Of a stretch of DNA of 64,000 nt, positions 1-10,499 are shown piece by piece (position 1 is the stretch's first letter; every line of letters begins with the position of its first letter). Source of the DNA: Tritrichomonas musculus. Its lineage: Eukaryota; Parabasalia; Tritrichomonadida; Tritrichomonadidae. The stretch spans positions 1,629,001 to 1,693,000 of the forward strand of contig JAPFFF010000020.1 of NCBI GenBank assembly GCA_039105265.1. The letters run 5' to 3'. The position numbers and the translations under genes are program-made. The notes beneath the pieces are model-generated. The model was not told the origin of the DNA. It made no database searches and saw only the letters and a program-made list of their open reading frames with translations.

Positions 1-445
1 AACGTCTCGTGGCGCTTATGTTTTAATGTATATCGTCGCTGATGACAGTATTGTCGTTATTCATTTATTGATACAACAAATGATATTCATAAATTGTCAT
101 TCATCAGATGATGCACAAATGAAATATAATTTATTGATATCACAAATGAAACGACTAACTGACCCAATCGATTACACACCAATACCAAAAGAATACGTGT
201 TCTTCAGCGAAGATGTACAGCAAGACAATGACAGACCAAATAGATTTTATTTTAATTTGCCAGCTGATTGGTGCACTGCAGACAAAGGAGAGACAATTAT
301 TGGTTTTCGTACAATATGGATGTCAACGAAACGTCGTAAATTAGAATTCAATATCAAAGTCAGAAAATATTTCAGAAATGATACATCGAAAGTGAGTCAA
401 GTTGAATGTAATATTGTTTCATGGCTATCAACAGACAGGAAATGA
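1..445 (+). CDS. Unassigned reading frame, open at the left window edge
   Basis: The frame is open from base 2 and has its first ATG at 26, so the gene may begin outside the window. The visible part is about 147 codons ending in TGA. It has a few hydrophobic residues near residues 10-25, then a mixed, soluble-looking sequence with a central Phe-Tyr-Phe-Asn-Leu-Pro stretch. I do not recognise a family. Base composition is slightly less AT-rich than the 1 kb of non-coding DNA that follows. It could be the end of a host gene or part of a mobile element lying to the left; a Maverick-type origin is possible but only a guess. Confidence 0.35.
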   Translation, partial: TSRGAYVLMYIVADDSIVVIHLLIQQMIFINCHSSDDAQMKYNLLISQMKRLTDPIDYTPIPKEYVFFSEDVQQDNDRPNRFYFNLPADWCTADKGETIIGFRTIWMSTKRRKLEFNIKVRKYFRNDTSKVSQVECNIVSWLSTDRK

Positions 446-1432
446 ATAAAATTATAACGATATTTGAAAAAAACTAGACGATACTGTCACGTTAAGATAA
501 AACTAATATTGTGCAATAATAAAATAAATTAATAAAATGATTTAGCTGCCATGATGTTGATTGTTTAACTCGAATTCAATATTTTTGCTGTCACCAAATT
601 GTTTTATTAAAAAATAAATGAATCTAAATCAAAATAATAATACAGTTAAATGATTCATAATGATAATAAAGCAACTTATAAAATAAGTTAGCTGTCATGA
701 AGTTGATTCTAAATGTAAAATAAATAATAAAGTCAATGTTAATAGAAAATATATTACTAATTATGGAAACTTTTTCTAAATATTTTAAATATTTATTTGT
801 TTATTTAAATATAAGACACAATTACAAAATATTATTAGATATTTAGATAAAAAAATTGAATGGATCAAAAACACGTTGATTTAAATCAATTCAAATCTAT
901 AACAAAATAATTGAATGAAATAGACAAAAAGTTATAAGGAGAGCTAATTTATAAATAAGTATAACTTTATATTTTTATTAGTTAGAATATTATTTTATAT
1001 TATTAATATATTAAAATACTATTACAAATTAAAATAAAATAATAAAATGGCATTAACTGTTAGGTAATGAGAAAATTTTTTTTAGATTTCCATTTATATT
1101 TCATATTTTTTTATTTTTTATTTTGATATTTCATATTGGACGTATATATATATTTTAAAACATATTTTCAAATTGTAAAAGTAAGTGCAATCCAGTAATT
1201 CAAAAATTTTTACAATAATTAATACATATATATAAAAACAAATTCACTGAATTTTCCTGAAGATACATGTTCAAAACAATCTAGGCGACTAAAAAAACTA
1301 TTTCTATAAATAAGAGTTTAAAATTCCTTAAATTGGCCGGAAAAATAGACATTAAGTCACTTGGCATGAAATCCTAAGAAATTTCAAAATTTTTAAAACA
1401 TGACAAATACAAATATGACATCGATCAAAAAG
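446..1432. other. Intergenic AT-rich stretch
   Basis: About 1 kb without a plausible gene. The only structure noticed is an imperfect direct repeat of about 23 bases (541-563 and 686-708, sharing TTAGCTG.CATGA.GTTGATT). The last bases hold the initiator of the next gene. Confidence 0.6.
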
Positions 1433-1440
1433 TCATTTTA
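1433..1440 (+). promoter_or_regulatory. Initiator (Inr) TCATTTTA of the kinase-LRR-Sel1 gene
   Basis: TCATTTTA matches the trichomonad Inr consensus TCA(+1)Y(T/A). The presumed start A (1435) lies 11 bases before the ATG at 1446, so the 5' leader would be very short, as is usual in this lineage. Confidence 0.6.
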
Positions 1441-1445
1441 GATAA

Positions 1446-4400
1446 ATGATTGATAATGATATAGACACAATCGATATTGAAGACTTTGAAATATTAAAGA
1501 AAATCAGTCAAGGCTCTTTTGGGGAAGTTTTTAAAGTAAAACAAAAAAGCACAAATAAAATTTTCGCTGCAAAAACATTTCTAAAAAATATTGATATTAA
1601 CCCCGAATCAATATCCAATGAATTGCTCAATTTAATTCGAGAAGTCAATAACATGTCCAAATTAAATCATCCTTCAATTGTAAAATTTTGCGGATTTAGT
1701 TCAACCGACTTTAACGGTGAAAAGAAACCAGTTATTATATTAGAATATGTCCAAAACAAGACTCTTAACGAAATACTAGATTTAGAGAGAAGATCATTAT
1801 CAAAAGATGGTTGGGATGATACAAAAAAATTATCTTGCCTTTATGGTATTGCCAGTGGCATGAAATACTTGCACTCAAATAAAGTTTTACATCGTGATTT
1901 GAAATCATCTAATATATTAATGAATGAATATTTGTTCCCAGAAATCGCAGATTTTGGCCTTTCAAAAAATTGGCATTCAGATTCAATGAGCATGACAATG
2001 CAATCTACAAAAGATTTGAAAGGGACACCTGTTTATATGGCACCTGAAATTCTTCAAAAATGCAAATACTCACCAAAAAGTGACGTTTATGCATTTGCAA
2101 TCATCATGTATGAGATAATGACACTTGAAATACCTTTTGAAGGCTTTCATATCAATCAACTTATATTAAATGTAGCCAGTGGTGCTCGTCCTGAGTTCAA
2201 AGGTTATGTTCCTGATGCTTACAAAAATCTTATTGAAAAATGCTGGCAAGATGATCCAGAAGCGAGGCCTTCATTTGAAGAAATTGAATATGAACTTAGA
2301 AATAACCATGATTTTATAACTGACATGATTGATGAAGAAGAGTTTGAAGCATTTGTTAGATATATTGATGATTACTGTGCTACTTTTGAAGCAGAGAATC
2401 GAATCATTGATATCAACTTATGCATTAAAAAACCTGACAAAAGCAAGCCAGTTAACAAGCTATTATCCAATCTATTAAATGCATTTGGACTTGAATATAG
2501 GCCAAAAAAGATATTTCCAGAAGAATCCTACGGGTTATTGGATGACAATGGCCTGAAATTGGTGAGAGAAGCTTTTACAGACCCAGAGAAACAATTTATT
2601 GTTGGCAAAAATCTAATTGAAGGCACGAACAACTTCCCAAACAAAATTAATATTGGCATACAATACCTCGAAGAATCTATTTCTCAGGATTATGTAGATT
2701 CTGCGGTATATTTAGCCAATATGTTGCTTAAACAGCGTTTGGGTCAAGGTTATTTGAGCAGAGCCCAAAAGATCCTTTCAAAATTTCTCAAGAAAAATGA
2801 TGATCGCGTGTTTTATTTATACGGAAAAGTAATGAAGAAACAAGGGAAATACTCAGAAGCATCGAATTATTTTGAATTGGGAGCAAAAGCTAAAAATCCT
2901 GATTCAATGTATGAATATGCAAAATTCCTTTTTTCAGGAACAGCTACAGAGCCAACTGTTTTAGAAGCAATATGTAATTTTGAGTTATCAAAAGAAAAAG
3001 GAAATAAAAAAAGCGACAACTTTTTAAGAACTTATAAAACAATGAGTCATATTGAAGGATTCACAAATCTTCCTGTTGATTCTCAGAAATTATTCATTTT
3101 GCAAATAAATAAATTTGAAAATCGCCCAAGAGCAGATGATGATGACAATATTTTTAAAATAATCATTAAACAAAAGCATTTGAAAATTTTGGACTCAATT
3201 AATGCAAGCAATTTAACAGATTTTATCTTTTTTCTAGAAAAAGCAAAGGAGGTTCAATTTAATGTCAATTATAAAATGGAAAACTATTCCAAAATTTTTG
3301 AACAAATAACAAATATTAAAAATAATCTGCCGTCAATTAAAGTTTGTTTGTTTATTTTTGGAGTAAATAAATTGAATCGTTCTGATGGCACTCTAAATTT
3401 TTATGACAAAATATTTGTTAATGATTCTGTTCAAAAAATATCAAAATCATTTTTTAGCTCATTAGATAAATTGACGCAAATTTCCCTTCCAGAATCAATA
3501 ACAGAGATTTCTGAATCAATGATGAGTGGATGTACTTCAATCAAAGAAATTGTGATACCAAATTCAGTGAAAGCTATCAAAGATCGAGCTTTTAATAATT
3601 GTTCTTCCTTAACACAGATCATAATTCCAGATTCAGTTATATCAATAGGTGCTTCTACTTTTGAAGATTGCATATCTTTAAGAAAAATAACAATTCCTAA
3701 TTCTGTTAGTTTAATTGATAAGAGTGCCTTTGAAAAATGCACATCTTTGACTCAAATAGAAATTCCTGCTTCTATCAAGTCTCTTGAAAATTCAATATTT
3801 AAAGATTGCCAATCATTAACACAGATCATAATTCCAGATTCAATTATATCAATAGGTGCTTCTACTTTTGAAAATTGCATATCTTTAAGACAAATAACAA
3901 TTCCTAATTCTGTTAGTTTAATTGATAAGAGTGCCTTTGAAAAATGCACATCTTTGACTCAAATAGAAATTCCTGCTTCTATCAAGTCTCTTGAAAATTC
4001 AATATTTAAAGATTGTGAATCGTTGACTCAAATTACACTTCCACAATCAATTAAATTTATTGGAGTTTCAGCTTTTGAGAACTGTAGAACATTAAGGCAA
4101 ATATCAATTCCTAATTCAGTAACTTTAATTAATGATAGAGCTTTTAAAAAATGCTCTTCATTGTCACAAATTACAATTCCATCATCAATTATAAATATCA
4201 AAGATAATGTTTTTGAAGAATGCAAAGAGCTTGCTCAAATTATAATTCCATCATCTGTCCAATATCTTGGTGATTATGTTTTTAAAAATTGCAGAAGACT
4301 GAAACAAATCACAATTAATTCTCCACCTTCATCAATAAGACCAAATACATTTGATGAGTGTTCATCTCTAAAAAAAATAACTGGATCATCAAACATACTT

Positions 4401-7028
4401 AATAGATTTAGACAAATAGGTAATGATGAATATTACAATAATAGAAGTAAAGCAATTAGATATTATAGAATTGCTGCATACAGTGGAGAGATTGAATCAA
4501 TGTACAAATACGGCAAGATATTGAAAAATGGTGATCAAATTTCGGTGAATATGAGTAAAGCAGCTAGGTTTTTTAAAAAGGCTGCTGATTTAAGGCATGT
4601 TGATTCGATATTAATGTATGCTCAAATGCTGGAAAAAGGAGATGGAATCCCAGAAAACCTTCGAGAGGCTGGAAGATATTACAAAATGGCAGCTGACAAA
4701 GACGATATTAGATCAATGCTGATTTATAGTTCGATGCGATTAAATGGTGAAGGACTCGAAATTAATAAATTAGAAGCAAGCATTTATTTTAAAAAGGCAG
4801 CTGACAGAGGAAGTACGATAGGCATGTTTAATTTTGCCAAAATGCTTCAATATGGTCAAGGAATAGCAATCAATAACCAAGAAGCATGCCGTTATTACAA
4901 AATGGCTGCTGATGGAGGTCACATTGATGCAATGAAAACCTATGGATTATTGCTTAAAAAAGGTGAAGGTGTTGCGGTTGATAAAAGAAACGCATGCAAA
5001 TACCTTCGAATGGCAGCTGATAGAGGAGATAATACAGCTCAATTTAATTATGGCTTAATGCTAGAAAATGGCGACGGTGTTGAAAAAGACGAATTTATGG
5101 CATGCAGATATTATAAAATGGCAGCTGAGAATGAAAATGGTTTAGGAATGTATAATTATGGTCGTATGTTGCAATATGGAAGAGGCGTTGAAATTGATAA
5201 GAGTCAAGCAATCAGATATTATAGAATGGCCATTGATAAAGGTAACACAGATTCAATGAATAGTTATGGATGCATGCTAGAAGATGGAGAAGGGATTGCA
5301 ACGAATATGTCAGAAGCATGCAGATATTTTAAAATGTCAGCAGATGGAGGAAATGCATATGGAATGCACAACTATGCCAGAATGCTTCAATATGGAAGAG
5401 GCGTTGAAATTGATAAGAGTCAAGCAATCAGATATTATAGAATGGCCATTGCTAGAGGTAACACAGATTCAATGAATAATTATGGATGCATGCTAGATGA
5501 TGGAGAAGGGATTGCAACGAATATGTCAGAAGCATGCAGATATTATAAAATGTCAGCAGATGGAGGAAATGCATATGGAATGCACAACTATGCCAGAATG
5601 CTTCAATTTGGAAGAGGAATAGATGTTAATGAAAGAGAAGCATGCAAATATTACAAAAGAGCAGCTAATAAAGGTCATGTTAACTCAATGGTTATATATG
5701 GCAAATTAGTAGAAATAGGTGATGGAGTTGAAGTCAATAAAACAGAAGCATGCAATTATTACAAGATGGCTGCCGAAAATAGAAATGCTGAAGGAATGTA
5801 TTTATATGGTAAAAAGCTAGAAAATGGCGATGGTGTTGAAAAAGACGAATTTATGGCAAGCAGATATTATAAAATGGCAGCTGAAAACGGAAATGATTTA
5901 GGAATGTATAATTATGGTCGTATGTTGAGATACGGAAGAAGTTTAATAATTGATAAAATTGAAGCGATCAGATATTATAAAATGGCCATTGCTAGAGGTA
6001 ATGCAGATGCGATGTATGAATATGGATTCATGCTAGAAGATGGAGAAGGAATTGCAATGAATATGCCAGAAGCATGCAGATATTATAAAATGGCGGCTGA
6101 AAATGGAAATGGTTTAGGAATGTATAATTATGGTCGTATGTTGCAATATGGAAGAGGCGTTGAAATTGATAAGAGTCAAGCGATCAGATATTATAAAATG
6201 GCCATTGATAAAGGTAACACAGATTCAATGAATAGTTATGGATGCATGCTAGATAATGGAGAAGGGATTGCAACGAATATGTCAGAAGCATGCAGATATT
6301 ATAAAATGTCAGCAGATGGAGGAAATGCATATGGAATGCACAACTATGCCAGAATGCTTCAATTTGGAAGAGGAATAGATGTTAATAAAAGAGAAGCATG
6401 CAAATATTACAAAAGAGCAGCTAATAAAGGTCATGTTAACTCAATGGTTAAATATGGCAAATTAGTAGAAATAGGTGATGGAGTTGAAGTCAATAAAACA
6501 GAAGCATGCAATTATTACAAGATGGCTGCCGAAAATAGAAATGCTGAAGGAATGTATTTATATGGTAAAAAGCTAGAAAATGGCGATGGTGTTGAAAAAG
6601 ACGAATTTATGGCAAGCAGATATTATAAAATGGCAGCTGAAAACGGAAATGATTTAGGAATGTATAATTATGGTCGTATGTTGAGATATGGAAATGGTAT
6701 TGAAATTGATAAGAGTCAAGCAATCATATATTATAAAATGGCCATTGATAGAGGAAACACAGATGCAATGATTAGTTATGGATGCATGCTAGAAAATGGA
6801 GAAGGGATTGCAATGAATATGTCAGAAGCATGCAGATATTATAAAATGTCAGCTGATGGAGGAAATGTAGGTGGAATGTACGATTATGCTATGATGCTTC
6901 GAAATGGAAGAGGAACAGCTGTTGATAAAGAGAGAGCACGTATTTATTTCCAGAGAGCCGCTAATAGAGGTTCTTCAATTGCTCAGAATGCTTTGGATGA
7001 AATGAATAGTATTTGTTTAATTCAATAA
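1446..7028 (+). CDS. TKL-like protein kinase fused to BspA LRRs and Sel1 repeats
   Basis: 1,860 residues in three modules. Residues 14-280 are a protein kinase with Gly-rich loop at 21-26, ATP lysine K43, HRD at 149-151, DFG at 169-171 and APE at 199-201, so catalysis is expected; the sequence style is tyrosine-kinase-like. A poorly conserved Sel1-like helical segment follows (about 385-520). Residues 675-985 hold 13 BspA-type (LRR_5) repeats of 23 residues. Residues 990-1855 hold 23 full Sel1 repeats of 36 residues, which normally form superhelical protein-binding scaffolds. The product is probably a cytosolic signalling kinase with large docking surfaces; no signal peptide or membrane segment is seen. 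Two recent internal duplications are visible (see findings). The stop is TAA followed by A, giving the UAAA signal often overlapping stops in trichomonads. Family calls are firm; substrate unknown. Confidence 0.93.
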   Translation: MIDNDIDTIDIEDFEILKKISQGSFGEVFKVKQKSTNKIFAAKTFLKNIDINPESISNELLNLIREVNNMSKLNHPSIVKFCGFSSTDFNGEKKPVIILEYVQNKTLNEILDLERRSLSKDGWDDTKKLSCLYGIASGMKYLHSNKVLHRDLKSSNILMNEYLFPEIADFGLSKNWHSDSMSMTMQSTKDLKGTPVYMAPEILQKCKYSPKSDVYAFAIIMYEIMTLEIPFEGFHINQLILNVASGARPEFKGYVPDAYKNLIEKCWQDDPEARPSFEEIEYELRNNHDFITDMIDEEEFEAFVRYIDDYCATFEAENRIIDINLCIKKPDKSKPVNKLLSNLLNAFGLEYRPKKIFPEESYGLLDDNGLKLVREAFTDPEKQFIVGKNLIEGTNNFPNKINIGIQYLEESISQDYVDSAVYLANMLLKQRLGQGYLSRAQKILSKFLKKNDDRVFYLYGKVMKKQGKYSEASNYFELGAKAKNPDSMYEYAKFLFSGTATEPTVLEAICNFELSKEKGNKKSDNFLRTYKTMSHIEGFTNLPVDSQKLFILQINKFENRPRADDDDNIFKIIIKQKHLKILDSINASNLTDFIFFLEKAKEVQFNVNYKMENYSKIFEQITNIKNNLPSIKVCLFIFGVNKLNRSDGTLNFYDKIFVNDSVQKISKSFFSSLDKLTQISLPESITEISESMMSGCTSIKEIVIPNSVKAIKDRAFNNCSSLTQIIIPDSVISIGASTFEDCISLRKITIPNSVSLIDKSAFEKCTSLTQIEIPASIKSLENSIFKDCQSLTQIIIPDSIISIGASTFENCISLRQITIPNSVSLIDKSAFEKCTSLTQIEIPASIKSLENSIFKDCESLTQITLPQSIKFIGVSAFENCRTLRQISIPNSVTLINDRAFKKCSSLSQITIPSSIINIKDNVFEECKELAQIIIPSSVQYLGDYVFKNCRRLKQITINSPPSSIRPNTFDECSSLKKITGSSNILNRFRQIGNDEYYNNRSKAIRYYRIAAYSGEIESMYKYGKILKNGDQISVNMSKAARFFKKAADLRHVDSILMYAQMLEKGDGIPENLREAGRYYKMAADKDDIRSMLIYSSMRLNGEGLEINKLEASIYFKKAADRGSTIGMFNFAKMLQYGQGIAINNQEACRYYKMAADGGHIDAMKTYGLLLKKGEGVAVDKRNACKYLRMAADRGDNTAQFNYGLMLENGDGVEKDEFMACRYYKMAAENENGLGMYNYGRMLQYGRGVEIDKSQAIRYYRMAIDKGNTDSMNSYGCMLEDGEGIATNMSEACRYFKMSADGGNAYGMHNYARMLQYGRGVEIDKSQAIRYYRMAIARGNTDSMNNYGCMLDDGEGIATNMSEACRYYKMSADGGNAYGMHNYARMLQFGRGIDVNEREACKYYKRAANKGHVNSMVIYGKLVEIGDGVEVNKTEACNYYKMAAENRNAEGMYLYGKKLENGDGVEKDEFMASRYYKMAAENGNDLGMYNYGRMLRYGRSLIIDKIEAIRYYKMAIARGNADAMYEYGFMLEDGEGIAMNMPEACRYYKMAAENGNGLGMYNYGRMLQYGRGVEIDKSQAIRYYKMAIDKGNTDSMNSYGCMLDNGEGIATNMSEACRYYKMSADGGNAYGMHNYARMLQFGRGIDVNKREACKYYKRAANKGHVNSMVKYGKLVEIGDGVEVNKTEACNYYKMAAENRNAEGMYLYGKKLENGDGVEKDEFMASRYYKMAAENGNDLGMYNYGRMLRYGNGIEIDKSQAIIYYKMAIDRGNTDAMISYGCMLENGEGIAMNMSEACRYYKMSADGGNVGGMYDYAMMLRNGRGTAVDKERARIYFQRAANRGSSIAQNALDEMNSICLIQ
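3612..4025 (+). repeat. Tandem 207-bp duplication of three BspA LRR units
   Basis: Within the kinase gene, LRR units 3-5 (from 3612) recur almost unchanged as units 6-8 (from 3819). The 207-base offset equals 3 x 23 codons, so the reading frame is kept. Confidence 0.8.
5460..6970 (+). repeat. 756-bp duplication of seven Sel1 units
   Basis: Sel1 units 10-15 of the kinase gene repeat as units 17-22 with near-identical DNA; unit 9 also resembles unit 16. The offset measured at GCAACGAATATGTC (5515 versus 6271) is 756 bases, exactly 7 x 36 codons. Confidence 0.8.
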
Positions 7029-7972
7029 ATTATATCATATCATTTCATAATGAATATTACTTGATTTTATAAAAATATGATTAAAATTTGGTCATAATTT
7101 TAGAAAAATATTGGTTGCTTTTATATTTATCTTATTATTTTCATTGAAAAAAATTGAATAGCTATAAACCAGTTATTATCAGAAAATTTTGAATATAGCT
7201 AAAAACACTTGATTGGTGCGATTCTGAGAGAATAAAGTTCAAGTTAATTTTGTTATTCATAAGACCACATTACTTTCATTGAGAAGTTTCCATAATATGA
7301 TGCTTTTTTTTTTTTATTTGAGATTTTATATAACGTTTGTTATTTAATTCCAGGATGTTTATTTTATTCCAGGATAACGGTTTAAGATGGTTTAATATTT
7401 AACCATGTCGATTATCAACCAAAATATAATTCAAAAATTGAATTAAAAACGATCAATCATCCTGGAATTATAATTGAGAAGGAAAAATTTGAATAAAAAA
7501 GGTAAGGAAAAAATCATAAATTTTTAAAAAAATACGAACTTTTTATATGAGCTTATTGAAATTTTATTATTAAAAAACAGTTATCCTGGAATAAAATTAA
7601 AATTCTTGAAAAAAATTATAAACGTTATAATTACTGGCTTCAGATTATAATGCATGCAATTGAAATTGTGAAAGCCATACAAAGGGCAATATCTTTTGCT
7701 CAAATCTACATAAATCTTAAAGATGTAATAAGAAAAAGAATAAAGTATAAAAGCAAAACAAAGCATTTTTTCTATTTTCACTAAATTTTTATGTTAGAAT
7801 GCAATTATTTAATGTAAATAAGAGTATGTTTATTATAATTTTTTTGGAATTTCTAATGTAATACTTTTTATATTTTTCGGTATATTTTATTAATGATAAG
7901 AAATTTAATATTTATATTCTTTTGAATAAATATTTTCACGAGATAAATAATAAAAAAAATTTGAAAGGCATT
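7029..7972. repeat. Intergenic region with nested inverted repeats
   Basis: No convincing gene. Two perfect inverted pairs share the core TTCCAGGAT. An 18-base arm at 7361-7378 pairs with 7580-7597. A 13-base arm at 7345-7357 pairs with 7458-7470. A near-palindrome centred near 7398 (ATGGTT...AACCAT) sits between them. This may be a small decayed foldback or MITE-like element. Confidence 0.5.
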
Positions 7973-7980
7973 TCATTTTT
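7973..7980 (+). promoter_or_regulatory. Inr-like TCATTTTT upstream of the RBR ligase
   Basis: Perfect match to the trichomonad initiator, but the first ATG downstream is at 8094, about 119 bases on. Other genes in the window show only 10-17 bases between the start A and the ATG. Either the leader is long here or this is a chance match. Confidence 0.35.
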
Positions 7981-8093
7981 TGTTAGAATTTTATAGTTTT
8001 GGTATTATAAACTATTCTAAAAGTGGATCGATTGTCCGAATTAACATTCAAAAAAATAAATTAAAATTTTTGGAAAGATACATAAAAATTTTA

Positions 8094-10499
8094 ATGTGTT
8101 GTCAAGAAGTTGATTTTGCATTTATTGAAGATGTTGGGCAGAAAGTAAATGAACTTTTAATGAATGATGCTAATCAAGTTGAATGGTTTAACTCTGTTAT
8201 TGAAGAATATAATTTGAATGGGCAGTATCCTCCTGATTTAATTTCAGAAATCATAGACTATCTTACATCGGCTGATGATGAATATTATGCTCAACTAGCC
8301 GAAAATATTCAATTAATTATTCAAGACGAAGATAACATAGAAAATTTACTAGGCTATATTTATTTCCCAGCCACAAACGAAGAAGAAGATACAAAATGCG
8401 ATGATAACATTAACAGTCCCTCTTTTTCAGGCGGAATAGTAAGTAATGATCAAGATGACTTCAATGAAGATGAAAGTGATTCAAAAGCATATTTTAGAAG
8501 ATGCATCAAAAAAATAATGCAAACATTTCATTTATCGCACGATATTTCCTATGTTTTATGCAAGAAGTTCCGCTTAAATCAAGATAAAATTATTTCTAAT
8601 TGGATATCTTCCAAAGATGAAATTCTCAAATCTTTACGAATCCAAGTAGGTAGTGAAATGGTTCCCGATCTAAAATCACCACTTTCAATCAGGAAATGCG
8701 GAATAGGCGAGTGTCCAATATGCTATGACGAAACTGAACTTTTTGAATTGTATTGTGGTCACAAAACATGTCAAGAATGCTTGATTGCAGACATCAAGCA
8801 ATTAGTAACGGACAAGAAGACCCCTGTTTGCAGGCAGACAAATGAAGAAGACAACACGTCCTGCAATGCGCTGATCATTTTTGATTCAGTAAAGAACTTT
8901 TTGAGAGAAGATGACGAACTTTTTGAGAGCTTTGAAAAAATTGTATTCGATAATGACATTATCACAAATCTAAACACGAAACAATGTCCCAATGAATTTT
9001 GTGACGGTGTCATCACTCCATTGAATGAGCTTGCTTGTCATGTTGGCGTTTGTCCAAAATGCGGCTCGGCGGTTTGTCTGAAATGTAATGAAGAGTGCCA
9101 CGGACCTTTTTCAAGTTGCAGCAAGATCAAGTCCTTCATGGAATACAGTGACGTGATGAAGAATTTGTCTGAAGAACAATATAAATGGCTTCAAAAGAGC
9201 CAAAGAATAACTCAAGTCCATTCCGCCTCAATCAAGCATTGTTATTCGATTGATGTTGAAAACTTGACATTCAAAAACCACGATTTGAACAAGAAACTGA
9301 AAAGACAGATCAATTATTTGACCCAAGCGATCAAAACAATTCAATACACTATTGAAGAACTACAGAAAAATGAAGAAAAAAATCATCAAGAAATCGAAGA
9401 ATTGAAGCTGAAAAAGAAGCATAAAGAAACGCTTAAAGAAGAATGTAAGAAAGAGATTGACGACAACAATAACAAATTAAGTGCTGAACTTGAATTGCTC
9501 GACATTGAACAGAAGTATTTGTTGGTCGCTTTCGCCGACTTGAAGCATTGCAACAGAGCCCTTTTCCGCCTTGAAATGGAGATGAACAAGCGAGCATTAG
9601 AGAAGGCAAATCTGATGGACATGAAGGAGATAATGGAGCTCGAAGAGAAGCGATTACGAGATATCCTTCCATTCAACAAAAGAGGCGAGAACAAGAAAGA
9701 AGAAGAAGAAGAAGAAAATGAAGTGGCTAATATGTTAGAAACTGCTTTATTAATGGACTCAGATAACATTAAATCAGAGAGCTTCATCACATCCTGCTAC
9801 AAACGTTGCCCAAGATGCACAACACCAATTGAGAAAACAATAGGATGCAACCACATGAACTGTCAAATTTGCAACTGTTATTTTTGTTACAATTGTGGAG
9901 TTGAGTTTGATGCAGATGGATATTGCGGATGTGGCCAAGATACCATTCATTATCGTCCACCTCAAAGTAATGACTCTGGAAATTTCGGTACTCGTATGAA
10001 GATTCCTCACAATCCAATGGACTTCAACAAGAGAGTTGATTACTTGAGGTATTCGTATTGCTACGCGAATTTCCAAAAAAATAAAAAAATTTATTCAAAT
10101 TTGTTTTCTGAGTTTAAAACTACCAAAAATAAAAAGCCAGAGCCCGGAACAATTGGCATCCCTGACTCAGCTTTATGTGCAAGAAATAGAATCGCAAGAG
10201 TGCTTCTGAAAAATGTGGAGAAAAGTGAAATCAAAATGAAAACTTACAGAATTATGAATGTCGCGTTGTTCGCTCAATCCGTCATAATGTGGAGCTTCCC
10301 AACACTCTACTACATCGGTGCTGAAAGGGATAAAGAAAACATGTTCTCGTATAAGTTAAACTGCTTGCAGGATGTCTTCAAGAAGTACTTGAAGTTGATC
10401 GAAGAGCCAAAAGATTCATTCCTTGTTGATTTCGAAAGATTCATCGATGTTTTGCTTAAACAAATCAAGGACATATTGGTGATCGGTGAAGCTATTTAA
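8094..10499 (+). CDS. RBR-type E3 ubiquitin ligase, Ariadne-like, with coiled-coil insertion
   Basis: 801 residues from the first ATG; the frame is open 38 codons further upstream but only from a TTG. RING1 starts at C207-x2-C210 with C221, H223, C226 and C229. A Cys-rich IBR follows and ends near C342. RING2 starts at C572-x2-C575 and contains the expected catalytic cysteine C585 in the Gly-Cys-Asn-His-Met context shared with parkin and HHARI. The C-terminal 200 residues resemble the helical Ariadne domain. RBR ligases take ubiquitin from an E2 onto the RING2 cysteine and then onto a substrate. Unusually, about 229 residues rich in Glu and Lys, predicted coiled coil around 395-545, separate IBR from RING2. 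Stop is TAAAA-like. Likely cytosolic; substrates unknown. Confidence 0.88.
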   Translation: MCCQEVDFAFIEDVGQKVNELLMNDANQVEWFNSVIEEYNLNGQYPPDLISEIIDYLTSADDEYYAQLAENIQLIIQDEDNIENLLGYIYFPATNEEEDTKCDDNINSPSFSGGIVSNDQDDFNEDESDSKAYFRRCIKKIMQTFHLSHDISYVLCKKFRLNQDKIISNWISSKDEILKSLRIQVGSEMVPDLKSPLSIRKCGIGECPICYDETELFELYCGHKTCQECLIADIKQLVTDKKTPVCRQTNEEDNTSCNALIIFDSVKNFLREDDELFESFEKIVFDNDIITNLNTKQCPNEFCDGVITPLNELACHVGVCPKCGSAVCLKCNEECHGPFSSCSKIKSFMEYSDVMKNLSEEQYKWLQKSQRITQVHSASIKHCYSIDVENLTFKNHDLNKKLKRQINYLTQAIKTIQYTIEELQKNEEKNHQEIEELKLKKKHKETLKEECKKEIDDNNNKLSAELELLDIEQKYLLVAFADLKHCNRALFRLEMEMNKRALEKANLMDMKEIMELEEKRLRDILPFNKRGENKKEEEEEENEVANMLETALLMDSDNIKSESFITSCYKRCPRCTTPIEKTIGCNHMNCQICNCYFCYNCGVEFDADGYCGCGQDTIHYRPPQSNDSGNFGTRMKIPHNPMDFNKRVDYLRYSYCYANFQKNKKIYSNLFSEFKTTKNKKPEPGTIGIPDSALCARNRIARVLLKNVEKSEIKMKTYRIMNVALFAQSVIMWSFPTLYYIGAERDKENMFSYKLNCLQDVFKKYLKLIEEPKDSFLVDFERFIDVLLKQIKDILVIGEAI

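Noticed and set aside
7980-8093. Longer RBR protein starting at 7980
   Set aside because: That codon is TTG; the first ATG is at 8094. The open upstream frame is noted as a finding.
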